NCBI GenBank assembly: GCA_037447655.1
Contig: JBBHKE010001580.1
Coordinates: 92,180-156,179 of the forward strand
Source: Zygnema cylindricum
Taxonomy: Eukaryota > Streptophyta > Zygnematophyceae > Zygnematales > Zygnemataceae
Direction of reading: 5' to 3'
Length of the DNA stretch: 64,000 nt
In this document: positions 36,224-46,606 of the stretch, piece by piece
How positions within the stretch are numbered: position 1 is the first letter of the stretch
Layout: each line of letters starts with the position of its first letter
Translations under genes and position numbers: made by a program
The notes under the pieces: model-generated
Databases searched by the model: none
Seen by the model: the letters and a program-made list of their open reading frames with translations, nothing else
What the model was told of the DNA's origin: nothing

Positions 36224-36330
36224 TGAATCGCTATTAGCGTACATGACGCTAATTGGGGTACCCCTTTTTTTGGGGCAAATTCTCAAATAGAATAAAGTAC
36301 GCTAAATGTTTTTGCACGTTATTTGAGGTA
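36221..36330. repeat. fragment of a TA-type MITE
   Basis: Starts ACCGTGAATCGCTATTAGCGTA, then ACGCTAATTGGGGTACCCC. It has a family 1-like end with a different interior (GCTAAT words), like 44397-44611. No matching right end was found nearby. Confidence 0.45.
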
Positions 36331-37201
36331 CCCCGCTCAATACGGTTCATAACTGTAATTTAGTGTCCTATTAAAGTATGAATTGACGTTCACTCTACTT
36401 TGGTAAAAATGAATTTATCGTACGGCTAAAGTTTTTGTCAAAGTTCCCTGAATTTTAGGCCAAAAAAACAGAGAAAAGTCTATACTTTAATACATGGGGA
36501 CGTACCCTTACTGTCTGTGACTTTTTAGAGGGATTTTTTCAATGAAATCTTTGCACAAAATAGTAAAAAAAAAAAAAAATAGTCGGTTCGGTTCATCTGT
36601 CGGACAGATCGTCCACTCTGGAAAATTAAATACCAGCGCGATGCCACGTGGACAAACCTGTCAAAAAATCTGTACTTTCATTTGCTGTCGGTCTTCCACC
36701 GCACGTGTAATAGATCGTGCTTAGAGTATTTCTGTACGGAGACACAATTTTGACGCGTTTGCGTGGACATCTCAAAATCCAGCTGGTATTCCTAAAAATG
36801 TACGACATCGTACGGTTTTTTCAGGAGTGTCCACATGTAGATTGGGGTGCCCGCAAAGCAACAAGAAAAATCCGGTCAGAAATATAAATTTCCCCGTACG
36901 GCTCCCTGAATGTTTAAAAACCCTTCGTCCGTACGATCTGACTGGGCAGATCTCCTGAGCAGCCTCCCGCTGAACCTTAGCCGACAAAAAAGCAAAGGAT
37001 GCTTGGCGTGACGCTGTACGGAAGATTCTCCTAGGTCTTACATTTCTTCAAAGTACTAATAGTGGTACGAAACGTCTCTCGATCTCACATTTCCTCCACA
37101 CTTCTCAGTCTCCCTAAAAAACACACTTGTCACACTAAGAACAAAACCTTTTTCCACTTAAAACATCCATCTCTTTTCTTCTTCGTCTTCCTTTGCAAGT
37201 T
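36331..37201. other. intergenic upstream of gene 4
   Basis: No gene. It contains frequent CGTACGG words and an A homopolymer near 36567-36580. Confidence 0.5.
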
Positions 37202-37312
37202 TTTTACTTACATTCTATTTTCTTTACTTACATTCCATTTTCTTTACTTACATTCCCTTTTCTTTACTTACATTCCATTTTCTTTACTTACATTCCCTTT
37301 TCTTTACTTCCC
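37202..37312 (+). repeat. 20-base tandem repeat just upstream of gene 4
   Basis: Five to six copies of a 20-base unit (TTTACTTACATTCCATTTTC and close variants) end about 17 bases before the ATG of gene 4, so they would lie in its 5' leader or core promoter. The frame through them is open but low-complexity. Confidence 0.85.
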
Positions 37313-37328
37313 ATTTTGGAGCTCGCCC

Positions 37329-37490
37329 ATGGCACGTGTCCCAGTTTCCCCATTGGCCGGATTTGTAGTGCTGCTATTGGCTGTCCACTCGCACGTGTGG
37401 ACCGTACAGGCAGATTGTCCTTTATATACTGAAAACGGAGGATGCTCCACAGGTTCTTGCAAGACCGGAGGACTCCTCACGAATTATTCG
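37329..37490 (+). CDS. Root_cap gene 4, first exon only
   Basis: 54 codons from the ATG at 37329 to a good donor (TCG then GTGAGA at 37491), the same length as exon 1 of gene 2. The signal peptide (about 1-28, ending VQA) is followed by module A: CPLYTENGGCSTGSC...GGLLTNYS. No module B or Root_cap exon follows: within 400 bases comes a TA microsatellite and a 10-N gap, then unrelated DNA. It is either a truncated gene or one whose remainder was lost or displaced in assembly. The frame is open upstream to 37062, but only through the low-complexity tandem repeats. Confidence 0.75.
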
Positions 37491-37773
37491 GTGAGAAAAG
37501 GCGAATTATTTTATTTTACCCTCTAAAATAATCCACACCCTGTTGAACTCTTTTAAATTAGTTTAGACAGTTCAAGGGTAAAAAAAAGTGCCTCAGCAAA
37601 TTTTGGAGAGTACTAGGTCATAATAGACCTTCATTTAAGGTCACCATCGAAAATTTTATCCTGGAAAGTTATTGGATTAAGAGCCGTAAATGTATTCGTT
37701 GAAAGGAAAAGTTTCTGGCAATTTGGATCTACTTGCGATCCGACGAGGTTACGACAATTTTATTTGCTACTCT

Positions 37774-37894
<121 letters not shown>

Positions 37895-39997
37895 GGCGTG
37901 TCAGACTGCAAAACGCGTAGTTTAGAACATCCACAGTCCTAAGAGCATGTCTTAACCGTGTCCTGTTTAGTCATGACATGCCGTTAAATCACGCCATCCA
38001 TGTTAGGAAACAGTTAACTGTAAGCACTTGTCCGAATGTACGTTCAAGCCTTTCGTCGGTTTTAGTCTTTTATTGTTTTATCCTGTAATGTGGCACTTAG
38101 CGATAATCGCATTATTTTTTATATCGCATTACTTTGTTAATCGCATGAAATGCCATTTAACACAAAAAAGCCCATGTGGTACTATGATTAAATAGTATAT
38201 GAGATTAAACATTTGACGAAACATTTTATGTGCCGAAAATTTTTACAAAGCAGTTTACAAATTAGAGTACATGATAAATTAGTATCATGGTGTACCCGAA
38301 AAAACACAATTTACCGTAAAGTACGCTAATTGTTTCATTACGCTATATTTTTTATTACGCTAATAGCGATTCACGGTGTAATGTCCTATTTTGTTATTTT
38401 CTGATTTTGGCTGCTTTCCGAACTTGCATGTAAGCCTGTTCACGAATGTCAATTGACAAAGGATTGTACCTACCGCACTAAATTGCCGTACAGTACTGAT
38501 TTGTCCTGTGCCAATTCTGTACGAGAATCCTGACACCTACAAGATTTGATGCGCAAAACGTCAGACTGTGCGGATCGCTTTTTTTATTCCATAATAATTG
38601 GTGACGGCTAGCGTCCCTCAGCTGTGTTTTTACTGTTAACGCTAAGCGTTTTTTGGTGGCTTCATTGCTTAAACCTCCGTGATAACCATTACCCTAGTTT
38701 ACACACACTATTTTTCATCATGCAATATTATATGGGTTAACTATGGATTTGCCACACTTGTTGAGATGATTATTTTTTATTAAATGTTTTTCTTTCTAAC
38801 TTATTTTGCCCACACATCAATTATATACTCTGGTGTTGTACATAGCGAGATTTGGGCAACATGAAAGAAGGTGGCCTCACAAATAAGTAAATGACACAAA
38901 ACACACTTTCATACATTTTCTAACGTTTTTTTTTAGTTGGAATATTAATTTTGAAAGTACGCATAGAGTGTACTTCTACCTAAAAATATTTTTGTTTATC
39001 CTCGCATGGATGAACTTTACGGCACGCGTGCACTTGTTTGTAAACGTACAGTGTATAGTCGTTTTAAATTGAAGGACACTCTAGTTTAAATTGTTATTTT
39101 TTTCGAAAAAGGTCAAAATGAGGTTTGAAATTGGTTTAAAAGATTCACGCTTATTGGCAAAAATGCAAAATCACTTAATCACAATAGCGGTCTCGTTACA
39201 TGCTGAGCGTTTACATTTCTGTCGCGAACGTTTTTAGTATATATAAGCTATTTGCTTTTATTTCTTTTTAAGTTGCTCCTTTTTTATGTATTCCACATAG
39301 TCGTAGATTGCATTTTTGTGCTCTAAAAGTTTATATAATTATGTAGTTGTACAAGTTTGAATGCACGAATGATTTAAGTTTAATTTGAGTTAAGCTTTGT
39401 GAGTTCAAATAACACAATAACTATTGGTGAAAATTATAGGGAAGATAAATGTGTAAAAGGTAAAAACGTTGTGTAATAACATTCCAACAACTTAGTAAAA
39501 TGTTGTTGAATGAAAGAGAACCAAGGTATATGACAACAAAATAAAAAAAACAACTTTTGCAATGACCATTGGTGGTTGACATTGTAAACAACAAACAATG
39601 TTTCATTAACATATATCACTAAACACACTATATGTATATTGTGTTTCACTATGTATATATATATATACATATATATGTATATATCACTTTCCAACTAAAC
39701 ATTTATGAATTTAAAACGTTTAGACCCATTTTGACTTGTATATTCAAACATTATGGTTAATACATTTAGTACACTACTAAGTATTGTACTTTTGTATTAA
39801 ATTTAGTACATTATAATTAATTACATTATACTATGCACGGTACTACGTACTTCATACTTTTTGTTGTCCACCGTTTTCTAGATAGATGGAAGATATAATA
39901 TTTCTTATGAAAACAAAATTTAAGGCTATTTTCATTTGTTTTTTTTTTTTACAATATTTTTCATTCCATTCATTAATATGCAACGAAGGTTTTTGTA
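37895..39997. other. intergenic, MITE end fragment
   Basis: 38320-38378 is the right end of a family 1-like MITE (GCTAATAGCGATTCACGGTG followed by TA); I see no left end. A second TA-rich patch lies at 39650-39684. No gene is supported. Confidence 0.5.
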
Positions 39998-40454
39998 GTG
40001 TTGTGTATCGGGTAAAAAGTTATTGCGATAAAACCGATACCGATAGTTATCAGTTATCGAACGGTGAGGGGTCCTGATATATCGCTCCGAGGCTAACAAA
40101 TTCCTTATCGGCGATAAATGGAAAAAATATTATAGTATGTTGTTTAATAGTATTTTACCATATATTAGATTATTATTTGTATTGTATATAACATTGCATG
40201 CCACGTATGACAATCTATTATGTACGTGGAATAAAGCGTAAAACTGTACGATATGAACCGAAAGATTTATCACCGATAGTTATCGAAACCAGTGTTTTCG
40301 CTATGAAAAACTGATTTGATCGGTTTTTTATCACAAAAGATATGTTTTTGATCGCGATAACACCGGTACCGATAAATCTTGCCAATCTATCGATTATCGA
40401 AAGGTAAAAAAAGGGCATATCCGTTATCGACAAATGGCCACCGATACACAACAA
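39998..40454. mobile_element. MITE family 2, copy C
   Basis: Left end GTGTTGTGTATCGGG, right end CCGATACACAACAA, TA flanks (39996-39997 and 40455-40456). At 457 bases it is closest to copy A, sharing ATATCGCTCCGAG and CAAATTCCTTATCG. Confidence 0.8.
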
Positions 40455-40734
40455 TAGTTTTATGTAAGTGTAAAAGATCAGATAAAAAAAGAAAAACTAT
40501 GTTTCTTAACAGTTATTCCAATGATATTTAGACTAGAAAACCAAAGAAAACAAATCTAAAAGTGGTCTGAAAAAATATTATGAGTTGAAGGATAAATATT
40601 AGTAAAGCAAATTGTGGAGCTGAAACTGGTGTCCACAATAAAACTGTAGGTACAGACGTTTAAACGACTGTTGAAACATTTCAGAATTTGTTAAAATCGT
40701 TTAAACCGAAACTGTTCTCTTCATCGGAAAAGCT

Positions 40735-41290
40735 TTGTCTGACGGAAATAAGCATTACAGTACACTATCGGATCTTGTGAAATTGCCATATCTGACAGCT
40801 GTCAAATCAGAAGAATATTTGTCGCGTCGTGCCGTCTTATACCACCATCATTGGACACAAAAAACAAAAAAGAGGAAAAGTGACGGTGCACTTCGTCTCG
40901 GCGATTCCAATAGAACGCCGAAAAAATACGACTTATGGATTTCTCGAATAGTCCAATCGCTTATGTCGACAACTTGACCACCGAAGCGTTAAAAATTGAA
41001 ACACAAATATCAACGGCCAAGATCCACAGACGAATGACCACTTGCACTAATCTGAACTTTTCAAAAGAACAAATGATTCGAACGTACAGACAGACTGCCC
41101 GGAAAAAAAATGAAAGGAAAAAAAAAGACTAGGGAAAAGAACCAGACGACGTTTTGGAGTATGCGACGAAGGAATATCGTCGTCTAGCGAATCCCAAAAA
41201 CATTGCACATAAAAATATGATTTGCGGGGCATTTATCGACAAATCCTGCCCGGATATAACAAGTACAACACGGAAGTTTTTTGTCATATT
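40735..41290 (+). other. unrecognised coding-like stretch
   Basis: Two overlapping open stretches (40735-40977 and 40935-41132, the second continuing in frame past one stop to about 41285) have a charged, non-repetitive protein-like composition (for example EYATKEYRRLANPKN). They could be a decayed transposon gene. I recognise no family and see no splice structure. Confidence 0.2.
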
Positions 41291-42208
41291 ATCCAGTTTC
41301 GGGTAGAGTTACGTCACCTGGTTTCAAAGATGCGCAGTTTATGGCCGTAGATTACAGTCTGGACCATCGGATCGCCCAATGATTATGTACGGTCATGCAA
41401 TGATCCAAAAAAGTGACGTTAAGCCCTGTCAAATCCGTACTTCCAGACTGTAAAGAAAAGCTGATTCTGACGGACAGACGGGCCCGTCTTCGTCAATCTG
41501 CCATTTTTTTCCTGGTTTTGTCCTTAGTATGCTGAGGGCTGGACTACATTGGGCCAAAAAAAAAAAAACGCCTGTTTTGGGTCCATTTGCAGGCCACGTG
41601 TCACATATTTTATTCCAGTTTACTACGTGGCAAGTACGAACAAAATGAAAATATAATACCGGAAGAACAAAAAATATGTGACAAGGACTTTTCACCGACG
41701 GTTTTACGCGATGTAATTTTCTGTTGGGGATCTATCCCCTAATTGGACGAATCAGATTCTTGCGAAGGCTAAAGAAAAATTTATTTTTTTACGGGCAATT
41801 TCAGTGTATCCTGTTTTATATTCTCCGCAAAATTTTACACGCGTAATGATGACGCCGGATTTCCAGTGTCTTATGCCAGCCGTTGAGCTTCGCAATCTGT
41901 ACTTTTGTGAGCCATCGAGGTTTTTCAAAAAGTGGCTTTTCTGACCGAAAAAAAATCACCGCTCGTGCAGAAACAGCGTAGCGCCGAGCACGAAAATCGT
42001 CTTCCGTGAAATGTGCAGTTTTCGTCTTTTAGCGGCCAGTTTGAGGCCGTTTGTCACCACCTGTCCCAGGTGCATGTGCGTCAGTTTTCACATTTTGAGA
42101 GTAATGACACATCGACAAATGATCTACGTACGTTTTGTCGTATTAATGTACGGTACAACCTACATATGAGAGCAAATTTTTGGACTGTAACCACAGTACA
42201 GTACAGTA
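41291..42208. other. intergenic, dispersed repeat
   Basis: 41640-41860 matches 2560-2860 in order and orientation. No gene is seen. Confidence 0.5.
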
Positions 42209-43064
42209 CCACCGGTATCGCTATTAGAGTTAATATTTTTTTGCCACTTAAAACCATAGTTCAAAAGTAGGCGTTTTTATGGTAGGCCTTTGGTAGGCGC
42301 ACAAAACTTGGCACTAAACTCGCGTAGAGTAGTCATATTGTATGGGTGTGTGTTGCGGACACTTTTGTACGATCGTACGAATATGACGTATGATCATAGT
42401 ACAGCGCACACCACCTGACGAAATTTTTAGCGAACTGACGCGGCGTAGGATGACATTCCGCCGGAAAGAAAACCCGGAAAAAAAAAACGCGGACGGGCAA
42501 CTTGGTTGGTCAATTTGAGGCTTTATTTAGTGTGGCACTCAAAATTGCAGACGCTAATATGACAAATTGTCCTATCGTAAGTTGTGTTATGGGCTTTTCA
42601 TGTGATCTTCTTAAGATCACTACTTTGATCAACGACCGTCCGATCGTCCAAATCTGACGGTTTCAATAAAAAACACCTCAAAATTCACAAAAAATATATT
42701 TTTTGTCCGAATGTTTTTCAAAATTTAGACATGCCGTTTAATTCCCTATCGATCGTTGTGCAACTCAACCTTGTTAACCTTTTTTCATTTTTCGACCAAT
42801 ACAATATGGGTCTTAAGGGCAAATTGTATGCTTTGCGTACAATAGGCATATAGTATGGGCCTACTTTCACCTACTTTTGAACTATGCTTAAAACATATTT
42901 TCTCCGTACACACCTGCCCGATTTTCAGTTTGAGACCGCCAATCGGAAGCTGAGGATCTTGCCTTTCAGTCGCAGCCGTCAAATCCACAATCGGACAAGT
43001 GTGTACGGAGAAAAGATGTTATAAGTGGCAAAAATAATATTAACCCTAATAGCGATACACGGTG
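42209..43064. mobile_element. MITE family 1, copy 7, split by a nested hAT-like MITE
   Basis: The left part 42209-42254 (CACCGGTATCGCTATTAG...CTTAAAAC) and right part 42887-43064 (CTTAAAACATATTTTC...GCGATACACGGTG, then TA) rebuild a family 1 element of 216 bases once the 632-base insert and one 8-base duplication are removed. That is the normal family length. Confidence 0.87.
42255..42886. mobile_element. MITE family 3, copy 2 (nested, hAT-like)
   Basis: Ends CATAGTTCAAAAGTAGGCG and CACCTACTTTTGAACTATG. The 8-base duplication CTTAAAAC is perfect at 42247-42254 and 42887-42894. The interior matches the inverse of 27891-28254 (TGCAACTCAACC, TTAATTCCCTATCGATC) but is longer. No transposase is seen. 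Confidence 0.9.
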
Positions 43065-43684
43065 TACTTTACCCTAGTAGATTCGACACGAGTGCGATTA
43101 GGTGTGTCCCAAGGCAAAGCTGCTGCGTCGTTTTAACCAATTCTGCTGTTCGGGAAACACTGCTCCGTACACCAGCTTTCCAGGCCCTGCCCTATTTTTT
43201 TGCCTTTTTGTTTTGAAATTGTACGGTAACCTTTGACGGTCAACGGCCGCCATCGAAAGTGCCGTCACCGGTCGAATGTTTCAAACTTTTTTTCGGATTG
43301 CTTAGAGTTTTGTCGTTTGCTTTTTATTTAATAATTTATTTTTAAGCCTTATAAAATTATTTTGAGCACGTGGCAACATATTTATCGGGTTCTACGGGTT
43401 TTGTTTGTTTGGGATTTCTATGGTTTATTACGATTTTTGGAGTATTTCCGGATTATGTTTATTGTTTAGGGTTTTTTCCTTATTTTTATTCTTTAGAAAA
43501 TATTTTTTCCAGCCCACTAAAACGCCTTGAAATAACCCCACACGTGCGAGAATAACTTCGCACAAAGCATCCAAACGCTGTTTTCGAGGCTAAAATTTTA
43601 TTATACCAAAGTCCTAAAAACTGTTGACTTTTAAAACCTAAACGTCTAGCATAAGTAAACGAAAACGTCTACCGGTCAGTTCGT
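43065..43684. other. intergenic, nothing recognised
   Basis: No gene or repeat that I can support. Confidence 0.5.
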
Positions 43685-43884
43685 GGTGTAAATAAACTTT
43701 TTGCCACTTAAAACATCTTTTATCCGTACACACTTGTCCGATTTTCAATTTGAGACCGCCAATTGGAAGCTGAGAGACTTAGCTTTCAATCGCAGCCATC
43801 AGATCCACAATCCAACAAGTATGTACGGAGAAAAGTTGATTTAAGAGACGAAAAGAATATTAACCCTAATAGTGATTCACGGTG
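43685..43884. mobile_element. MITE family 1, copy 8, left end eroded
   Basis: The interior and right end are typical (CTTAAAACATCTTTTATCC, AATAGTGATTCACGGTG then TA). The left terminal repeat is unrecognisable apart from GTGGTGTAAAT. Confidence 0.7.
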
Positions 43885-44396
43885 TACCTTCCTGTTTCAT
43901 TTGCCGTCGATTGTACACGTATCTCCATACAGAATCAAATCTTTTTGGCGTTCGCCAAAAAGCCTTTTCCTTTTTGTTATCAGAGGGCTATTCGTATCTT
44001 TTCTAGTTGTGAGGATATTTCGGCCGACCAACGGGGGGACGGCCGGCCGTCGGCCAGTCCCGTCATTGACTCTGTCGTCCGTACAATAGTGACAGCTTAC
44101 AGTACTGTACTAAAACTCGACAACCCTAATACTCTGGCGGCTCTCTTCGGGCTGCAAAATTTTTTGGGGACTTCTATAGCTGCAGCTGCAGATTCACTAT
44201 AATTACTTCGAATGCCACCTGAAAAGCTTCTTATGTCGTGAAACCGTACATATTCGTACACTTAGATTCTATCGAGCAGCCTGTCTCAAAATTCTCAATG
44301 GAAAATGTTTTGAAAGTACAGATTCTGCGCGAAAATTTTGTAAGAATCTCTTGAAAAGGGCGAACCTCCATTCAGGGAAAAAGTGGGGGTACTGTA
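43885..44396. other. intergenic, nothing recognised
   Basis: No coding or RNA signal found; open frames are short and unconvincing. Confidence 0.5.
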
Positions 44397-44611
44397 CACC
44401 GCCAATCGTTATTAGCGTTGTGTACGCTAATTCCGTTCCGCTTTTTTTTATTCTTATTCTCAAATAGAAATATCCACACTATTTAAAAAACCCTAATTCT
44501 TAATTAGAATAGACGATTTCTTCGAAAATTCTCAAATTACCAATTAGCGTAAACCACGCTAATTATTTGTATACTCTAAATAAACTTACACGCTAATAAC
44601 GATTGGCGGTG
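44397..44611. mobile_element. TA-type MITE, variant interior
   Basis: Ends CACCGCCAATCGTTATTAGCG and CTAATAACGATTGGCGGTG are exact inverses over the first 16 bases; TA flanks at 44395-44396 and 44612-44613. The interior has paired GCTAATT/AATTAGC words rather than the CCGTACACA block of family 1. Confidence 0.8.
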
Positions 44612-44618
44612 TACTGTA

Positions 44619-44815
44619 CACCGTCTATCGCTATTAGTGTTGATAATTTTTACGCCACTTAAAACATATTTTCTCTGTACATACGTGTCGGAATCGGAAG
44701 CTGAGAATCTTACCTTTCAATCGAAACCGTCAGATCGACAATCCGACAAGTGTGTACGGGGAAAAAGATGTTTTGAGTGGCAAAAAGCAATTAACCCTAA
44801 TAGCGACTCACGGAA
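44619..44815. mobile_element. MITE family 1, copy 9 (internal deletion)
   Basis: 197 bases, TA at 44617-44618 and 44816-44817, only five bases beyond the previous element's TA. It lacks part of the left arm between GTGTCGG and AATCGGAAGC. Confidence 0.78.
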
Positions 44816-46606
44816 TACTGTACTGTAGTTTACTTGAATTCGTACGTTCTCGTACTGTACCGTATAGTTTTATTTGTAAGAAAACATGTTTACGTAAAAT
44901 CTATCAAGATTCTCCAAAAATTGACCGTTCGATGTGTTTAGTTTCCGCATCCGGATAACAATCGCTCCATTCAACCGTACGGTACTGTAGATGACCACCG
45001 TACTTTACTGGCCTCAAGAGGAACAGTAGCCAGCTGCTGGCCACGTAATATTTCTACACGTGTAAAGTAGACATAGGTGTCAGAAATATAGCCAATGAAC
45101 AGCTTACGAATCATTTATGCCATGTGACTTTAGACAAGGTGGATGAGAATCCACAAAAATCACCCAAAATATCTTTTGAAGGAGGATATCTTGTCACGCT
45201 TCCGTACGCTTCCTTTGCCTTCCCTTCCTTTGACCTCCGTGGTTTGTCCCGCTTAGGGATTTTACGTTGTAAGGCATTTTCGTACAATTTGTACAGTGAA
45301 ATAGTACGACTGTACAAATCTTACATTCAGACTGAAAAATCTTTGACGATTTTCAAAATCTGAACAGAAAACCTACGTGGTACAGTTCCCAAAAAACATG
45401 TCACGCATGTCACGTGATGTGAGCATCAGTGCAGTTTATTGGCACGACTTGTTGGAAAATTGACCTGAAAATGCAATATAATCTTCCGTACTTTATTCCG
45501 TACTTGTCCTGATTGTTGTTCCGATGGAGGAGCGGCCTAATTGTAATAGCGGGGCTGACGTCACCTCTTAGATTGCTGCCTAGGCGATCACATTGAAATA
45601 GTGCGTTTTACACGCTTCTGAGTCGTACGACCTTAAAATATTTTTTGTTACGCTGGAAAAAGGCTGTTGAAAAGAAAATTACTTCATTTTAGTAAATAAA
45701 AGGTGTCCAGCTCTGATTGGCTTGAAAGACGTCGAAAAAAAAACAATGTTTTTTCCACCGACGCGCTGCGCATTTTGGGCTCCAGAAAAGAAAAAATCGA
45801 GTTTGTCGTTATTCAATACCATGGATCTTTACTCTAATACAGGTTTTGTTAATTATACGAATCTGAAATTTTTCTCTAAAATCCAAACGTTCAGGCGGAT
45901 GACCTAGAAAATGTAAAAAATCTGCTAATGTTATTCTAACATTCCCCGTATGCTGTCTGTCTAAAGCTAACGTCTATTTACAGTAGACGTCAAATTTTAG
46001 CGGCCGGTTTGGAAGCCGTCTGCGGCTAGCTGCAGTGGGGACTTTCTGACCTATCCGTGTAGATTTTGCCTATGATTAGTTCAATCTTTTATTGTCCGCA
46101 GGCTTCCCCTACAAAAATAAAAGAAAGTTTTGAGATAAGGTACAGTACGGTACAGTACAGTACCATATTGTAACTGTACTGTACTGTACCGCCAGTACTA
46201 CCGCCCGGAAAAAAACGGCATATAGGCAGCGGCCCCCAAATCCCTCCAGAGGACAGGTATGCGCCGTCCAAGTACACCTAGGCTTGGGACAGGCTAGCTA
46301 CTCCCACCTCCTCCCTCCCCTCTCCCTCTCCCTCTGCGTCCTAAGTCTCTCTCCAACCTGTTTCCCTCTCTCGCTCCTCTCTCTCTCTCTCCCCCTCTCT
46401 CTCTCTCTCTCCCTCCCTCTCTCTCTCCCTCCTTCCTACACTGTCGTTCATCACCCTCCTTTAGTTACTTTTTCTTCTTTTTATTGTCTTTCATTTGTCT
46501 ACTCTTCTCTTCTCTTCCCTCTCTCTCCTTCCTTTCCGGCCCTGCTACCTCTCTCCCTCTCCCCCTCTCCCCTCTCTCCTCCGCTCCTTCGCCTCACCCC
46601 CCTCTA
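44816..46606. other. intergenic and presumed promoter of the histidine kinase
   Basis: No gene. 46311-46606 is CT-rich, typical of a plant-type 5' leader or core promoter, and ends directly before the first in-frame ATG of the kinase. Confidence 0.5.
46141..46200. promoter_or_regulatory. GTAC-dense palindromic block
   Basis: Nine or so GTAC tetramers in 60 bases, arranged as an inverted repeat (GGTACAGTACAGTA against TACTGTACTGTACC). GTAC is the core recognised by plant SBP/SPL transcription factors. Whether this acts on the kinase gene about 400 bases downstream is speculation; it could simply be a hairpin-forming repeat. Confidence 0.3.

Noticed and set aside
37062-37328. Upstream start (37062) for Root_cap gene 4
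   Set aside because: The extension is translated tandem repeat and would bury the signal peptide; the paralogues start at the equivalent of 37329.
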